Part shown: positions 54,801 through 64,000 of the stretch, one piece after another | How positions within the stretch are numbered: position 1 is the first letter of the stretch | Layout: each line of letters starts with the position of its first letter | Source of the DNA: Cydia pomonella | Lineage: Eukaryota; Arthropoda; Insecta; Lepidoptera; Tortricidae | DNA: 64,000 nucleotides | Assembly (NCBI RefSeq): GCF_033807575.1 | Contig: NC_084710.1 | Location: 21,804,357 to 21,868,356 of the forward strand | Direction of reading: 5' to 3' | The notes under the pieces: generated by a model | What the model was told of the DNA's origin: nothing | The model's database searches: none | What the model saw: the letters and a program-made list of their open reading frames with translations, nothing else | Translations under genes and position numbers: made by a program

Positions 54801-56282
54801 GGTAGTCTCCTCTTTCCGCACATACTCTAGTTAGAAATGTCGAAAAGTCGGAATAAGAAACAGGTGGAGTAAAAGACATCAGCGAGGTACATTTTGCAAC
54901 ACAAGGAAAGCCTACGAGCCCTGGAAACAATATGCGTATGGCACATAATTAAGTACACTACACACATACATAGATACAGACACACACATTTACGTATTAC
55001 CGTGGGAATTAGTTACAAACGGTACAATGGGAAAATTGCGTATCGCATGTCAAGACGCCTTGGGAGGGCATGGAGCTGGTAAATACCCCGATACTATGTT
55101 ATGGTTGTTTTTAATGTGCTTCACGAAGGATCAAGATTGTTTTATTATTGTGAGCGAGTGGGAAAATGTGGTAGAAAGGATCGGCAAACTGAGCTCGCAC
55201 AGCGCGTAAAATACCTAAGCTTGCTCAACGCCGAAACGTGAAAGCGCTCTAAACACATTGATTGCTGTACGTAGTCGCTTTCCTTTGAAACGGGAAAAGC
55301 CTGGGTTCGGCTACGAGCGTAGCGCTACGAAAACGTTGGCAGTGCTTGTGCAGTGCTTTTCACTTATAAATTAAATTTGAGGTAGGTCATTTTAGTGCAT
55401 TTCTGTCAAAAATGTCACTTTTGGTTACAAATATACAAAACTTACTCTTTTTTTAAGGTGGCTCAGTGCTCTTACCGCTTACGTACATAACGACCATGTT
55501 TACAAACATCTGTCCAAGCCAACTTTCAAAAGATGCATTTAAATACACGACCTTATTGTCGGTGTATTGGCGTGTAAATATATTTTTCTACTTCTCGAGT
55601 AATTATTGAATTAAGATTTCGTATACCAAACTATATATAATTGCTTACTTTCCATGTTTTGGTTCCCACTCAACTATAAGATTCATTTCGATACGCTGTA
55701 GTCAACTGTAAAAAAAAGACGTGCCGCCGCGCTCTATTACTGAGATACTTGCCAATTATATTATATTACTGTGGGACTTAGTCAATTTGTGTAATAATGT
55801 CCTATAATATTTATTATTTATTTATTTATATCTTCGATCTTTTAAAGATCTACATTTTATTTACATTTTTTTTTTAGATGTACATTTTTTTTTCAGAGGT
55901 TGTGCAATAAAGAGGATTTGTATTGTATTGTATTGTATCTTTCCAAGATCTTAAACGTGTCTTAATCATTCTTCGAATATTAAGTAAATATTTGTTCTTA
56001 CAGTCAAGATTTTGAATACCGCGCAGGGCGGTATTATCATTTCTAGAAACATATCGCAAGTTTCTCGTCAAGTACCGACGCGGGCGCAGCTTGTCGGCGT
56101 GATAATGTTAAATAATAATATACCTTGGCGTTACTACTGTTTTATCTGTAGATATTGCTCACCTCGGAGGTAAACTGTATTAAAAGCAGGCAGTTAAGAC
56201 TAAAAATGGAGGACCCGCGCGAAATCATAATATTACTTAGTCCTCATTTTCCTCTCTGACTGTTAACATTATTAACTTTTTT
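54801..56282. other. Intergenic stretch with small repeats
   Basis: Holds a SINE B 3' fragment (55766-55820, CTGTGGGACTTAGTCAATTT), a TTTTAAAGATC word also found in the preceding MITE, and a (TTGTA)n run at 55917-55938. No gene. Confidence 0.45.
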
Positions 56283-56440
56283 TTTAATACTACGTCGGTG
56301 GCAAACGACCAGACGGCCCGCCTGATGATAAGCCGTAGCCTATGTACGCTTGCAACTCCAGAGGAGTTACATGCGCGTTGCCGACCCTAAACTCGGCCCC
56401 CCTTTCGTTGAGCTCTGGCAACCTTACTCACCACTTACTT
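56283..56440 (-). repeat. Repeat A, 3' part
   Basis: Tail end of the family with a small deletion before CCGTAGCCTATGTACGC. Confidence 0.65.
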
Positions 56441-56740
56441 ATTTTGAAACAATTTGTTGTAGGTATATCAACAACTATGCTCCTACGTGTGACTCTTTTC
56501 GCATTTTTAGTTATTATAAGAGTTAGACGCATTTTTGTATGAAATCTGTTTTTCGCTCCTAATTTTTATAATAATACAAAAAATCGAAAAAAGTCAATGT
56601 AGTTTTTTTTTTTTATATAGCTATGGTTAATATACTTCAAATTAATATACCAAAATATTTTCCAAAATGTCAATATCCAGAGAAGAAATATCCAATATCC
56701 AATCGGCCGTCTTCTTTCCTCTTAAGAAGTGTATAACTTC

Positions 56741-56854
56741 AGAGGGCCTACCGCGAACCACGTTCGACGTGTTATCTCTCTGTCGCACTAGTAAATTCGT
56801 ACGTAAGTGTGACAGGGAGGCAACACGTCGAACGTGGTTCGCGGTAAGCCCTCT
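56741..56854. mobile_element. MITE (AGGGCCTACCGCGAAC family), copy 2
   Basis: AGAGGGCCTACCGCGAACCA and TGGTTCGCGGTAAGCCCTCT form the ends. The pairing continues over CGTTCGACGTGTT and CTCTCTGTCGCACT, giving nearly 50-bp arms. Confidence 0.8.
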
Positions 56855-57166
56855 GATTATTAATGACTGACGTTATCGTGTGTAAGATTCATTATGTGGG
56901 TTCTGCGTACTATCTTACATTATTTTATGTAGAACGAAATAATCCCTTTCCGAAATTGAGACGTCTGTTTCTTGCGAAGTTTTCTATAAAACATATTTTC
57001 AACGCGACAACAAACTCAAAATAATTAATTTTTCACCAAAGCAGCTTGTAAAAACTTTTTTTATACCTCAAAACTGATTGAAAAGTTGCATTTTATACAT
57101 AAGAGTGGTAAAGAAATATGATTTGTTTTCTCATGTTGAATGGTGGGATTGACTTTTAAATTTATA

Positions 57167-57380
57167 TTTTTATACTACGTCGGTGGCAAACAAGCATACG
57201 GCCCGCCTGATGGTAAGCAGTCTCCGTAGCCTATGTACGCCTGCAACTTCAGAGGAGTTACAGGCGCGTTGCCGACCCTAGCATCCCCCCCCTCGTTAAC
57301 CTTACTCACCGGCAGGAACACAACATTATGAGTAGGGTCTAGTGTTATTTGGCTGCGGTTTTCTGTAAGTTGGAGGTACT
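57167..57380 (-). repeat. Repeat A, 3' two-thirds
   Basis: Contains the tail, the GGCAGGAACACAACATTATG segment and GGCTGCGGTTTTCTGTAAG, then stops. Confidence 0.7.
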
Positions 57381-58442
57381 AAATGATTTTGAATGATTCA
57401 TATATTATAACGTTTATTTGAATTTATTGTAATATGTTACAGTTAGTATTTTCTCGCATTGGTGTGGTGAAATTTTTTTTTTTACTCTGACTGCCTGCCT
57501 TGATACCCTCGCAATGCTCAAGACGCCTACAAAGCTGGAGGTCGTTGGTTCATAACCTGCTTAGGGTTATCGCGAGCTTTCTATGTATTTAAGATAAATA
57601 TCTATAAGTATGTATGTATTTTATTTATATGCCGGCGGTCGATCGTAAGATCAGGCATATCGTGAAACGTGAATTTATTTGTCTCGATCCCAGAGTCGAC
57701 GGAGCCCTGCTCCTGCTCCTTTTTCTGGACCTAACAAACCTATCCTATCTATCTATTGGTATGCATGTGACTATCGTCAAAATATTACAAAGGAAGATTA
57801 CGATCTGCCTGATCTTACGATCGGCCGTCGTCATATATAAGTATATATATAAAGGTAGAAGTTGAGGTGTAGGTATTTTGTAACACGTATCAGTCATTAA
57901 ATTATTTGTTTCCATTTCCCAAATGTTGTCTGAAAGAGATCGCTCAAAATAAGTGTAAACTAGCCATACTAATGAAGAATATCACTATGTTACTAAACTA
58001 AAAGTAAACAAAAGATGTACAGAATTCAAAAGTCTGCAGAGACAAAACAAATATTGTAAACCCAAATATTATAACATATATGGCACTAGGCGGTATACAT
58101 ATATATTACCTAAAATATTAAATGATATGCCAGATTCGTGTAATGTACTTAAATGGTAAACATATAAAAAAAGTTATTAAAATGCACCTTTTAAAATCTA
58201 ACGACACAAGCTACTTACTATACTAAGAATCCTACAATGTTTTTTTTTATTAGATATAAGACATTAATATATGTATTGTTCTTTTTTCTCTGAACTCTCC
58301 GTCGGCACACAAACCTCCTCAAGGTTTTGCCTACGATGGGTCTTGTATTAAATTCTAGACTGTAACTTGTTTGTTTATTCAATAAATAAAAAAAAAAACG
58401 CCTAGGTTCAAAAATAGGTAACAATACCTGACCTGCTACACC
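57381..58442. other. Intergenic stretch, nothing recognised
   Basis: AT-rich. There is a loose inverted pair, GATCGTAAGATCAGGCATATCG (57640) / GATCTGCCTGATCTTACGATC (57801), with an intervening 83-codon frame that has no domain. Confidence 0.45.
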
Positions 58443-58580
58443 TACAGTCAAGTGCAAAAATATGTATCGAATAAATCGTCTCATAAATATGGTACTACGC
58501 TCTTATTACAATGGAATAAGATGCTATGGGACATATTTTTGAGTAAGATGTGTACATCCATATTTTTACACTTGACTGTA
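58443..58580. mobile_element. Tc1/mariner-like MITE
   Basis: TACAGTCAAGTGCAAAAATA at the left and TACAGTCAAGTGTAAAAATA on the complement of the right, about 26-bp TIRs, with TA at both edges as expected for TA-targeting elements. Confidence 0.75.
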
Positions 58581-58799
58581 CCTAAACACTGCCATAACAG
58601 ATAACGCCAAGAAAAGAGGTGAAAGTAATGATAACGCCAACAAATAGAACGTGACAGGTTTATGACCGCGGCGTGGCCTGCTTTGTTTGGGCGACGAAAA
58701 GGTGCGTTTGTTACGAAATGTTACACAAAAAAAACCAGCCACGAGCATACCGGGCTTTGCTCACTGTAGGGTTCCGTAGTTACCCGTCCGTCGCAATAG

Positions 58800-59796
58800 G
58801 CTGCCTTGCACGGGGGTTATTAGTGGGCTGCAAAATACTGGTGTCTGCTTTTTTGGCTTCGGTGCATAGCGCGCAGGGATTAATAGGGGGAATTTTAGGG
58901 TTTTCACTTGGGGATCTAGGGCCGGCACACTGCGCTGAAGCCAAAAATGTATGGTCATTGTCTTTCCAGAACGCCGAACTACCTGCCAACCTTTGCTCGC
59001 AAAGGCAGTGGGACGAGCCGATCTGTCAGCTTGTACGGAATAATCTTTTTAATACGTCAATTAGCATGGCGGAGCGTGCTCGTCTTCTTGCTGCTGCGGA
59101 ATGGGAGTCTGGCCAGTGGTTACTCGCCCTACCTTCTCCGATAGGAACGCTCCTAGATAATGTCACTTTTCGTCTGGCTGCTAGTTTGCGGGTAGGGGCT
59201 GTGACTGATGTCCCGCATCGATGCCAATGTGGCTCCATGGTGGATAGCCTTGGTCATCATGGCCTCTCTTGTAGTAGGAGTGCTGGTCGGATTCCTCGTC
59301 ATGCCAGCTTAAAGGATGTCATCCGAAGGGCTCTTGTCAGTGTAAAGGTGCCAGCTATACTGGAGCCTGTTGGCTTAGCGAGGGATGACGGCAAGAGGCC
59401 CGACGGCATGACGCTGGTGCCTTGGAGTATGGGGCGGCCTTTGGTTTGCGATGCTACATGTCTAGACACTTTTGCCGCGTCCCACTTCTCGGGCACCAGC
59501 ACTGGTGCTGGTCTGCGGCTTCAACGGCTGAGGATAGCAAACGGCGCAAATACAGTACGCTCGGTAGTGGCTACGTGTTTGAGTCTTTTGGGGTGGAAAC
59601 GTTAGGGCCATGGGAGCTCAGCGCCCGGCGTTTTTATAAGGGTTTAGCGTCGCGTTTTGTGGATGCCACGGGTGACCAAAGGGCTGGTCAGTATTTTGCC
59701 CAAAGAATTAGCATTGCAATTCAACGGGGAAATGTGGCCAGCCTGCTGGGCACACTTCCTGCTCGCGGCGAGTTAGAGGGTGCTTTTTATTTTTAG
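58800..59796 (+). pseudogene. Retroelement ORF, C-terminal nuclease-like region, frameshifted
   Basis: Two overlapping frames together encode about 330 residues. The first (open 58673-59605) has a Cys/His cluster CQCGSMVDSLGHHGLSC, then KRPDGMTLVPW and VCDATCLDTFAASH. The second (to the stop at 59796) continues with KRRKYSTLGSGYVFESFGVE and RISIAIQRGNVASLLGTLPA. I recognise this block as the C-terminal part of retroelement proteins common in arthropods. The PDG...CDATC spacing resembles a PD-(D/E)XK restriction-like nuclease. The frame changes between about 59440 and 59515, and the reverse transcriptase that should precede it is absent. Sequence before ~58800 belongs to a GGGTTCCGT repeat. 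Confidence 0.7.
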
Positions 59797-60811
59797 TTTT
59801 TTTTTAATGTATACGTTTAGAGTAAGTTGACGAAGCCTGTTGCAGATTTTACCGTTGTATTGTATTGTGACGACTGGTACACTGAAGGTACACTGCAGGT
59901 ACAATATAACTGCATACTTTTAGTGCAGTATAATGCAAGATTTCATAGGCCCACCCGTCATCCTGACGTCAGAATGGCGGGTGGACCTTTTTTGTTGAAT
60001 ATCTCGTTTTAGGGAGAGATACACTTGATTGTATTAAAGGTACACTGAGGTATACCGAAGGTACAATATGTTTATAAATAATGCTGAGGTCCACCCGCCA
60101 TCCTGACGCTCACCTTATCGAGGCCATAGTCTTTTTTAAAGACTTGAGCCCTTTAAAGAGAACTCTCAAATTATGTTCAAGTTTTTAAACAGTGATTGTC
60201 CCCACATTAAATTTGTGGGTTATGCACAAATCATAAAAAAAAAAACAATTTTCCTTTGTGTTATTCGTAGATAAAACCTATAAATTTTTGACGAAGTAGA
60301 TACGAGGACTCCAGTCCTTTTAAGCTGTACTTAAAAAGCTCAATAAAGGAATCGAGTCGAGACTAAAATACTCGAAAGTTCATTAAGCGCAGAGTCGCTT
60401 AAAAACTACTACGGATTTCTTTAAATTTAGAGTTTGAAAACTTGAGTTCTTACTTCTTACCAACTCTAAACAAGTCAGAGCGAAAGGAACACGCTAATGA
60501 CAGCTTACAGATATTGCGTCGATTTGGTCTATAGGCTAGAAATCCGTTAATGGGGTTTGCTGACTACCTAACCTCTTCTCTACCTCTTACTACCTAGATT
60601 GCCTCTTGCTCCTTTAGAGGGGACCTGCGTAAACGCATAATGTGTCATACGTCACTTACGCAACGGTTAAGTGCGTTATACAATCTCATTTACATTTGGA
60701 AACTGTCCCAGGGGATACATAGGTATTGCATGAAATGTACCGGATATCTGCATGTGCATAAGCAAATCGTTAGAAAAATATATAACTTTTATTGTTTGAG
60801 TATCTTGAGTA
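59797..60811. other. Stretch after the retroelement ORF
   Basis: Possibly the element's 3' part followed by intergenic DNA. GGTACACTG..GGTACAATAT words recur (59885, 60040), and a palindrome CCACCCGTCATCCTGACGTC / GACGTCAGAATGGCGGGTGG (59951) has a partial second copy at 60092. No gene. Confidence 0.4.
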
Positions 60812-61163
60812 CCCGGGTACGTCCCTAAGCCCTAAACTACATCCAAAAGAGAGGTGTGGGCATTGTGAAAGTCATCTTGCTTTGTGTGGTAGGGCACAGC
60901 ACAGCGGATGTCATTCCAGATCTAGAGCAAAGCCCAACTGGGGAAGTACCTCCACTTTACAGAAAACCACAGCCAAATAACACTAGACCCTACTCATAGT
61001 GTTGTATTCCTGCTGGTGAATAAGGTTGCCAGAGTTCAACGAGGGTGCGGAGTGTGAGGGTCGGCAACGCGCATGTAACTCCTTCGGAGTTGCAGGCGTA
61101 CATAGGCTATGAAGACTGCTTACCATCGGACGGGCCATATGCTTGTTTGCCATCACGTAGTAT
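60812..61163 (+). repeat. Repeat A, near full length, sense orientation
   Basis: From ACCCGGGTACGTCCCTAAGC through AGGTGTGGGCATTGTGAAAG to GTTTGCCATCACGTAGTATAAAA, showing the A-tailed end directly on the + strand. Confidence 0.75.
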
Positions 61164-61235
61164 AAAAAAAAACGAATGATGGCCTGAAGTAATTCTGATT
61201 TAACAGGAATATTCCTCCGTTATTGTTCTCAAACA

Positions 61236-61321
61236 AACGGCAACGCGCATGTAACTCCTCTGGAGTTGCAGGCGTACATAGGCTAGGCAGACTGCTTACT
61301 TGTTTGCCACGGACGTAGTAC
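61236..61321 (+). repeat. Repeat A fragment, tail
   Basis: GGCAACGCGCATGTAACTCC to CACGGACGTAGTACAAAAAA, 70 bp after the previous copy. Confidence 0.65.
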
Positions 61322-61699
61322 AAAAAAACCTACTTTGAGTCGTAGCGTGTGTACTTTAACAGCGGAGCGGAAGCTACTAAGCCAATTTTGATGAATATGT
61401 CGATCAATTCTTCTTTACGGTCCAGACAAATAAGCTATACGTTTAATAACATAATAAGCTTAATTGTGAATGTCCATGGTAATCCGAAACCCATGAAATT
61501 AATTAAAATACCAATTAACAGGTATATTAAGCACAATGCCGAGGATACACTGGTAATTAATAATTACCACGCTTTATGTTCTATTCTATAATGGCGGCAA
61601 CATTGTTATCATTTTCAATGTCGGTCCCGATACAAATTTTAACTTGTAAGTAAGTTTAGCTCATTGTAAGTTAAGTAAGTTTACAGATGTGCAAGTTGC
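61322..61699. other. Intergenic stretch, nothing recognised
   Basis: The 80-codon frame at 61349-61591 has no domain or context. Confidence 0.4.
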
Positions 61700-61983
61700 G
61701 AAAAAAGAGTTTCTTTTTTTGCGATTTTTTATAGGACCTTTTTTATGGGACCTTACGTACCTTTTTACACTTTCGTGTTATTTGTAGTCAGGATCTCGAG
61801 GCCTTTTCATGCTTATAGGAGAAAAAATGTCGCATAATTGTCATACATTTTTCAAATTTTCCTTTTTGTTACCGTTATACGAAGTACCTATATGGTGAAA
61901 TGGTATACATATATTTATCCCGTTGGACGAAAGAGCTCGTCATTCTGAGTAGAAATAACACAAAATTTATGAAAAAATACAAA
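61700..61983. repeat. Dispersed repeat G, copy 2
   Basis: Shares ordered blocks with 1700-2180 and runs up to the edge of the palindrome. Confidence 0.5.
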
Positions 61984-62156
61984 ATTAAAACAAGAAATAT
62001 TACTTTGCTTATCCGCGAGAAAATTACGTGTTAGTCAATCAGTGCTAACCCGTTATACTTACTTGCGTATTTTTACATGCAATTAATGTTCCCACCCTCC
62101 CACCGCAAAAATAAATACGCAAATAAATATAACAACCCACCACCAAAAGTACAAAA

Positions 62157-62197
62157 CTCGACACGTGTTTCGCCTCTCTACGAGGCATCCTCAGGAG
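62157..62197 (-). ncRNA. Hammerhead-ribozyme-like motif, left arm
   Basis: Mirror image of the motif at 62299-62339, read on the minus strand. The two motifs point away from each other across the palindrome centre. The same caveats apply. Confidence 0.35.
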
Positions 62198-62298
62198 ATG
62201 CTGGAGATGTTGACGGTCTGACACCCGACAACTGACCAAACTCACTGACTGACTGACTGGTCAGTTGTCGGGTGTCAGACCGTCAACATCTCCAGCAT

Positions 62299-62339
62299 CT
62301 CCTGAGGATGCCTCGTAGAGAGGCGAAACACGTGTCGAG
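62299..62339 (+). ncRNA. Hammerhead-ribozyme-like motif, right arm
   Basis: Read 5' to 3': CTC, then CTGAGGA (fits the core CUGANGA), a T, stem II GCCTC-GTAGA-GAGGC, then GAAA, a tiny stem III ACAC/GTGT, cleavage-type triplet GTC ending at 62336, and GAG pairing with the first CTC. Order and spacing match a type I hammerhead of the small kind known from Penelope-like elements and retrozymes. Against it: one extra T between the core and stem II, only three pairs in stem I, and no loop in stem III. Activity is untested and may require dimers. Confidence 0.38.
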
Positions 62340-62512
62340 TTTTGTACTTTTGGTGGTGGGTTGTTATATTTATTTGCGTATTTATTTTTGCGGTGGGAGG
62401 GTGGGAACATTAATTGCATGTAAAAATACGCAAGTAAGTATAACGGGTTAGCACTGATTGACTAACACGTAATTTTCTCGCGGATAAGCAAAGTAATATC
62501 TCTTGTTTTAAT

Positions 62513-62973
62513 TAGCATGGATTTCCGCAAAGTAACGCCTGATTCTATTAAATACAAAATTAATGTGGCTTTTTTTTAAGGATCGATTGAAATTTTCCAA
62601 AAAGTTGTGAAAGTTTACGGAAATTTCACAGGAAACAATAGAAATTATCATGAAGCAACTTTTAAGCTCTAATTCGCGTATATTCGTAACTTTCATTAGA
62701 AAAATGAAAATTTCGATACAAAAATATGAGTTTTCCAGAAAAAATTCCGACCCGTTAATTCTTGTGTTAAACATTTTGCATAAACCGTTCATTGTCGATT
62801 TTAGCTGATTCGACATATTCCAAAATTAAACTTAGGTAGATAGGTACTAAATAGGTTAACTCCTACAGAGTTATGTGGCCTACGAGTACTTATTACTTCT
62901 ATTCTACGCCTTAATCATATATAAATCTTTTACGGGCAACTTTTATAGGCAATATTTAATTAATTGATGAAAT
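62513..62973. other. Intergenic stretch up to SINE
   Basis: AT-rich. The minus-strand 102-codon frame (62508-62816) is low complexity in character and not supported as a gene. Confidence 0.4.
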
Positions 62974-63303
62974 CTCCTCCTTCTTCCTCGCGTTGTCCCG
63001 GCATTTTGCCACGGCTCATGGGAGCCTGGGGTCCGCTTGACAACTAATCCCAAGATTTGGCGTAGGCACTAATTTTTACGAAAGCGACTGCCATCTGCCC
63101 TTCCAACCCAGAGGGTAAACTAGGCCTTGTTGGGATTAGTCCGGTTTCCTCACGATGTTTTCCTTCACCGAAAAGCGGCTGGTAAATATCAAATGATATT
63201 TCGTACATAAGTTCCGAAAAACTCATTGGTACGAGCCGGGGTTTGAACCGGCGACCTCCGGATTGCAAGTCGCACGCTCTTACCGCTAGGCCACCAGCGC
63301 TTC
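62974..63303 (-). mobile_element. tRNA-derived SINE with 19-bp target duplication
   Basis: On the minus strand the head AGCGCTGGTGGCCTAGCGGT contains the A box and GGTTCAAACCCC the B box of RNA polymerase III. The body includes GGTGAAGGAAAACATCGTGA and GGACTAATCCCAACAAGGCC. It ends with an AGGAAGAAGGAGGAG tail. TTTAATTAATTGATGAAAT flanks it on both sides (62955-62973 and 63304-63322), a perfect duplication marking a recent insertion. This family is distinct from SINE B. Confidence 0.93.
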
Positions 63304-63322
63304 TTTAATTAATTGATGAAAT

Positions 63323-64000
63323 ATTTAAATTAAATGTATGTCAGTTACTTTTGAGTTTCAGTAAAATAAATATCAAAATAAAAGCAAGTTAAATATATAT
63401 TTACAATTAAATCGCAAGTCTATGCAGTCCTTTTATTTTTGCCTTTACTTTAAATTTTGTTTTTGTTTGGAACGAAGTAATTGAACCCATATATGTATGC
63501 CTATTCGATCGTTTTTAACCCACTGGAAAAAAACTCGTTTCTAGTCATTAAAAAAGTAGAAGATAGCTAAACTTCGAGGATTTCAAATCAAAAACTATTA
63601 TTTAGGAACCATATTAAATATAATTATTTCGAACCATGAAAGCCAAAAAAATTTATCAATTTTAATAAATACGCACTTTATATGCGTCACTGCTTTATTA
63701 AAACGCGTTGCGAATCCCAAACGATTCACGTCACGACCCTCAAAAATCCTTGAAGCTAATAATAATCTCATTTTGCACACTTAACCCCCAATTTATCGCC
63801 CTGTCATACTTGATTAGCTTAAACAATTATATCGTTACCTCGTCCTTCTACCACGCCTGCAACCCGCTTCACACGCTCAGTTGCCTTCGCGACACCAGCA
63901 CAGTACCACGCGAACATGACGGGCGCAGACATTTGTTTACTTGTTTTATTAGTACTTCAAGTTAAAGGGGCTCCGGATCCCCAGTTAGACTTACCACCGA
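63323..64000. other. Window end, nothing recognised
   Basis: AT-rich sequence. The 60- and 85-codon frames near 63600-63965 have no domain or splice context. Confidence 0.4.

Larger units (their letters stand above)
61984..62512. repeat. 529-bp near-perfect palindrome
   Basis: The arms 61984-62238 and 62258-62512 are each 255 bp and, comparing base by base, differ at one position (near 61996 / 62500). The 19-bp centre is AACTCACTGACTGACTGAC. Such conservation implies a very recent inverted duplication or foldback element. Transcription in either direction would give a long perfect hairpin RNA. No coding frame or clear target duplication was found. A single-arm relative is at 49283. Confidence 0.95.

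Noticed and set aside
1..64000. CRISPR arrays, operons, bacterial promoters or prophage
   Set aside because: Spliced gene structure, retroelements and SINEs show animal nuclear DNA; no direct-repeat/spacer array was seen.

Overview
The window is eukaryotic nuclear DNA, most likely from a moth or butterfly (Lepidoptera). It is AT-rich, carries one intron-containing gene with GT/AG junctions, an insect-type angiotensin-converting enzyme, BEL/Pao and Jockey-superfamily retroelements, tRNA-derived SINEs and very many short inverted-repeat elements of kinds I recognise from lepidopteran genomes. The species cannot be named from sequence alone.

The only host gene I can support is an ACE-family dipeptidyl carboxypeptidase on the + strand. 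Its 12 coding exons (14072-29775) join in frame into 653 codons plus stop, with consensus splice sites throughout. Zinc ligands, catalytic residues, substrate-binding residues and three cysteine pairs are all present, and a signal peptide with no C-terminal anchor points to a secreted enzyme. Around the gene are exon relics: a decayed copy of the first coding exon at 13683-13800, and three decaying ~180-190 bp tandem copies of the end of exon 11 at 28679-29150. A 3'UTR intron begins two bases after the stop codon.

Layout: 1-3882 intergenic with foldback elements; 3883-10454 an intact BEL/Pao LTR retrotransposon (216-bp LTRs that look identical, 5-bp target duplication, one 2015-codon ORF); 10455-14071 intergenic repeats; 14072-30058 the ACE gene, whose 7.2-kb intron 5 holds a 5'-truncated Jockey-like LINE with a 14-bp target duplication, copies of a poly-A-tailed repeat and foldback elements; 30059-33538 repeats; 33539-47775 a direct tandem duplication of a ~7.12-kb repeat-rich, gene-free unit, nearly identical between copies; 47776-61983 foldback elements, SINEs, a second truncated LINE and a frameshifted retroelement ORF; 61984-62512 a 529-bp almost perfect palindrome with a hammerhead-ribozyme-like motif in each arm; 62974-63303 a tRNA-type SINE with a 19-bp target duplication; the rest is unremarkable.

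The most interesting items are the palindrome with its paired ribozyme-like motifs, the near-identical 7.1-kb tandem duplication whose breakpoints fall in repeats, the serial exon relics in ACE, and the intact, apparently very young BEL/Pao element. No CRISPR, operon, rRNA or functional tRNA gene was seen. All identities rest on reading motifs by eye; no alignment or database search was run.
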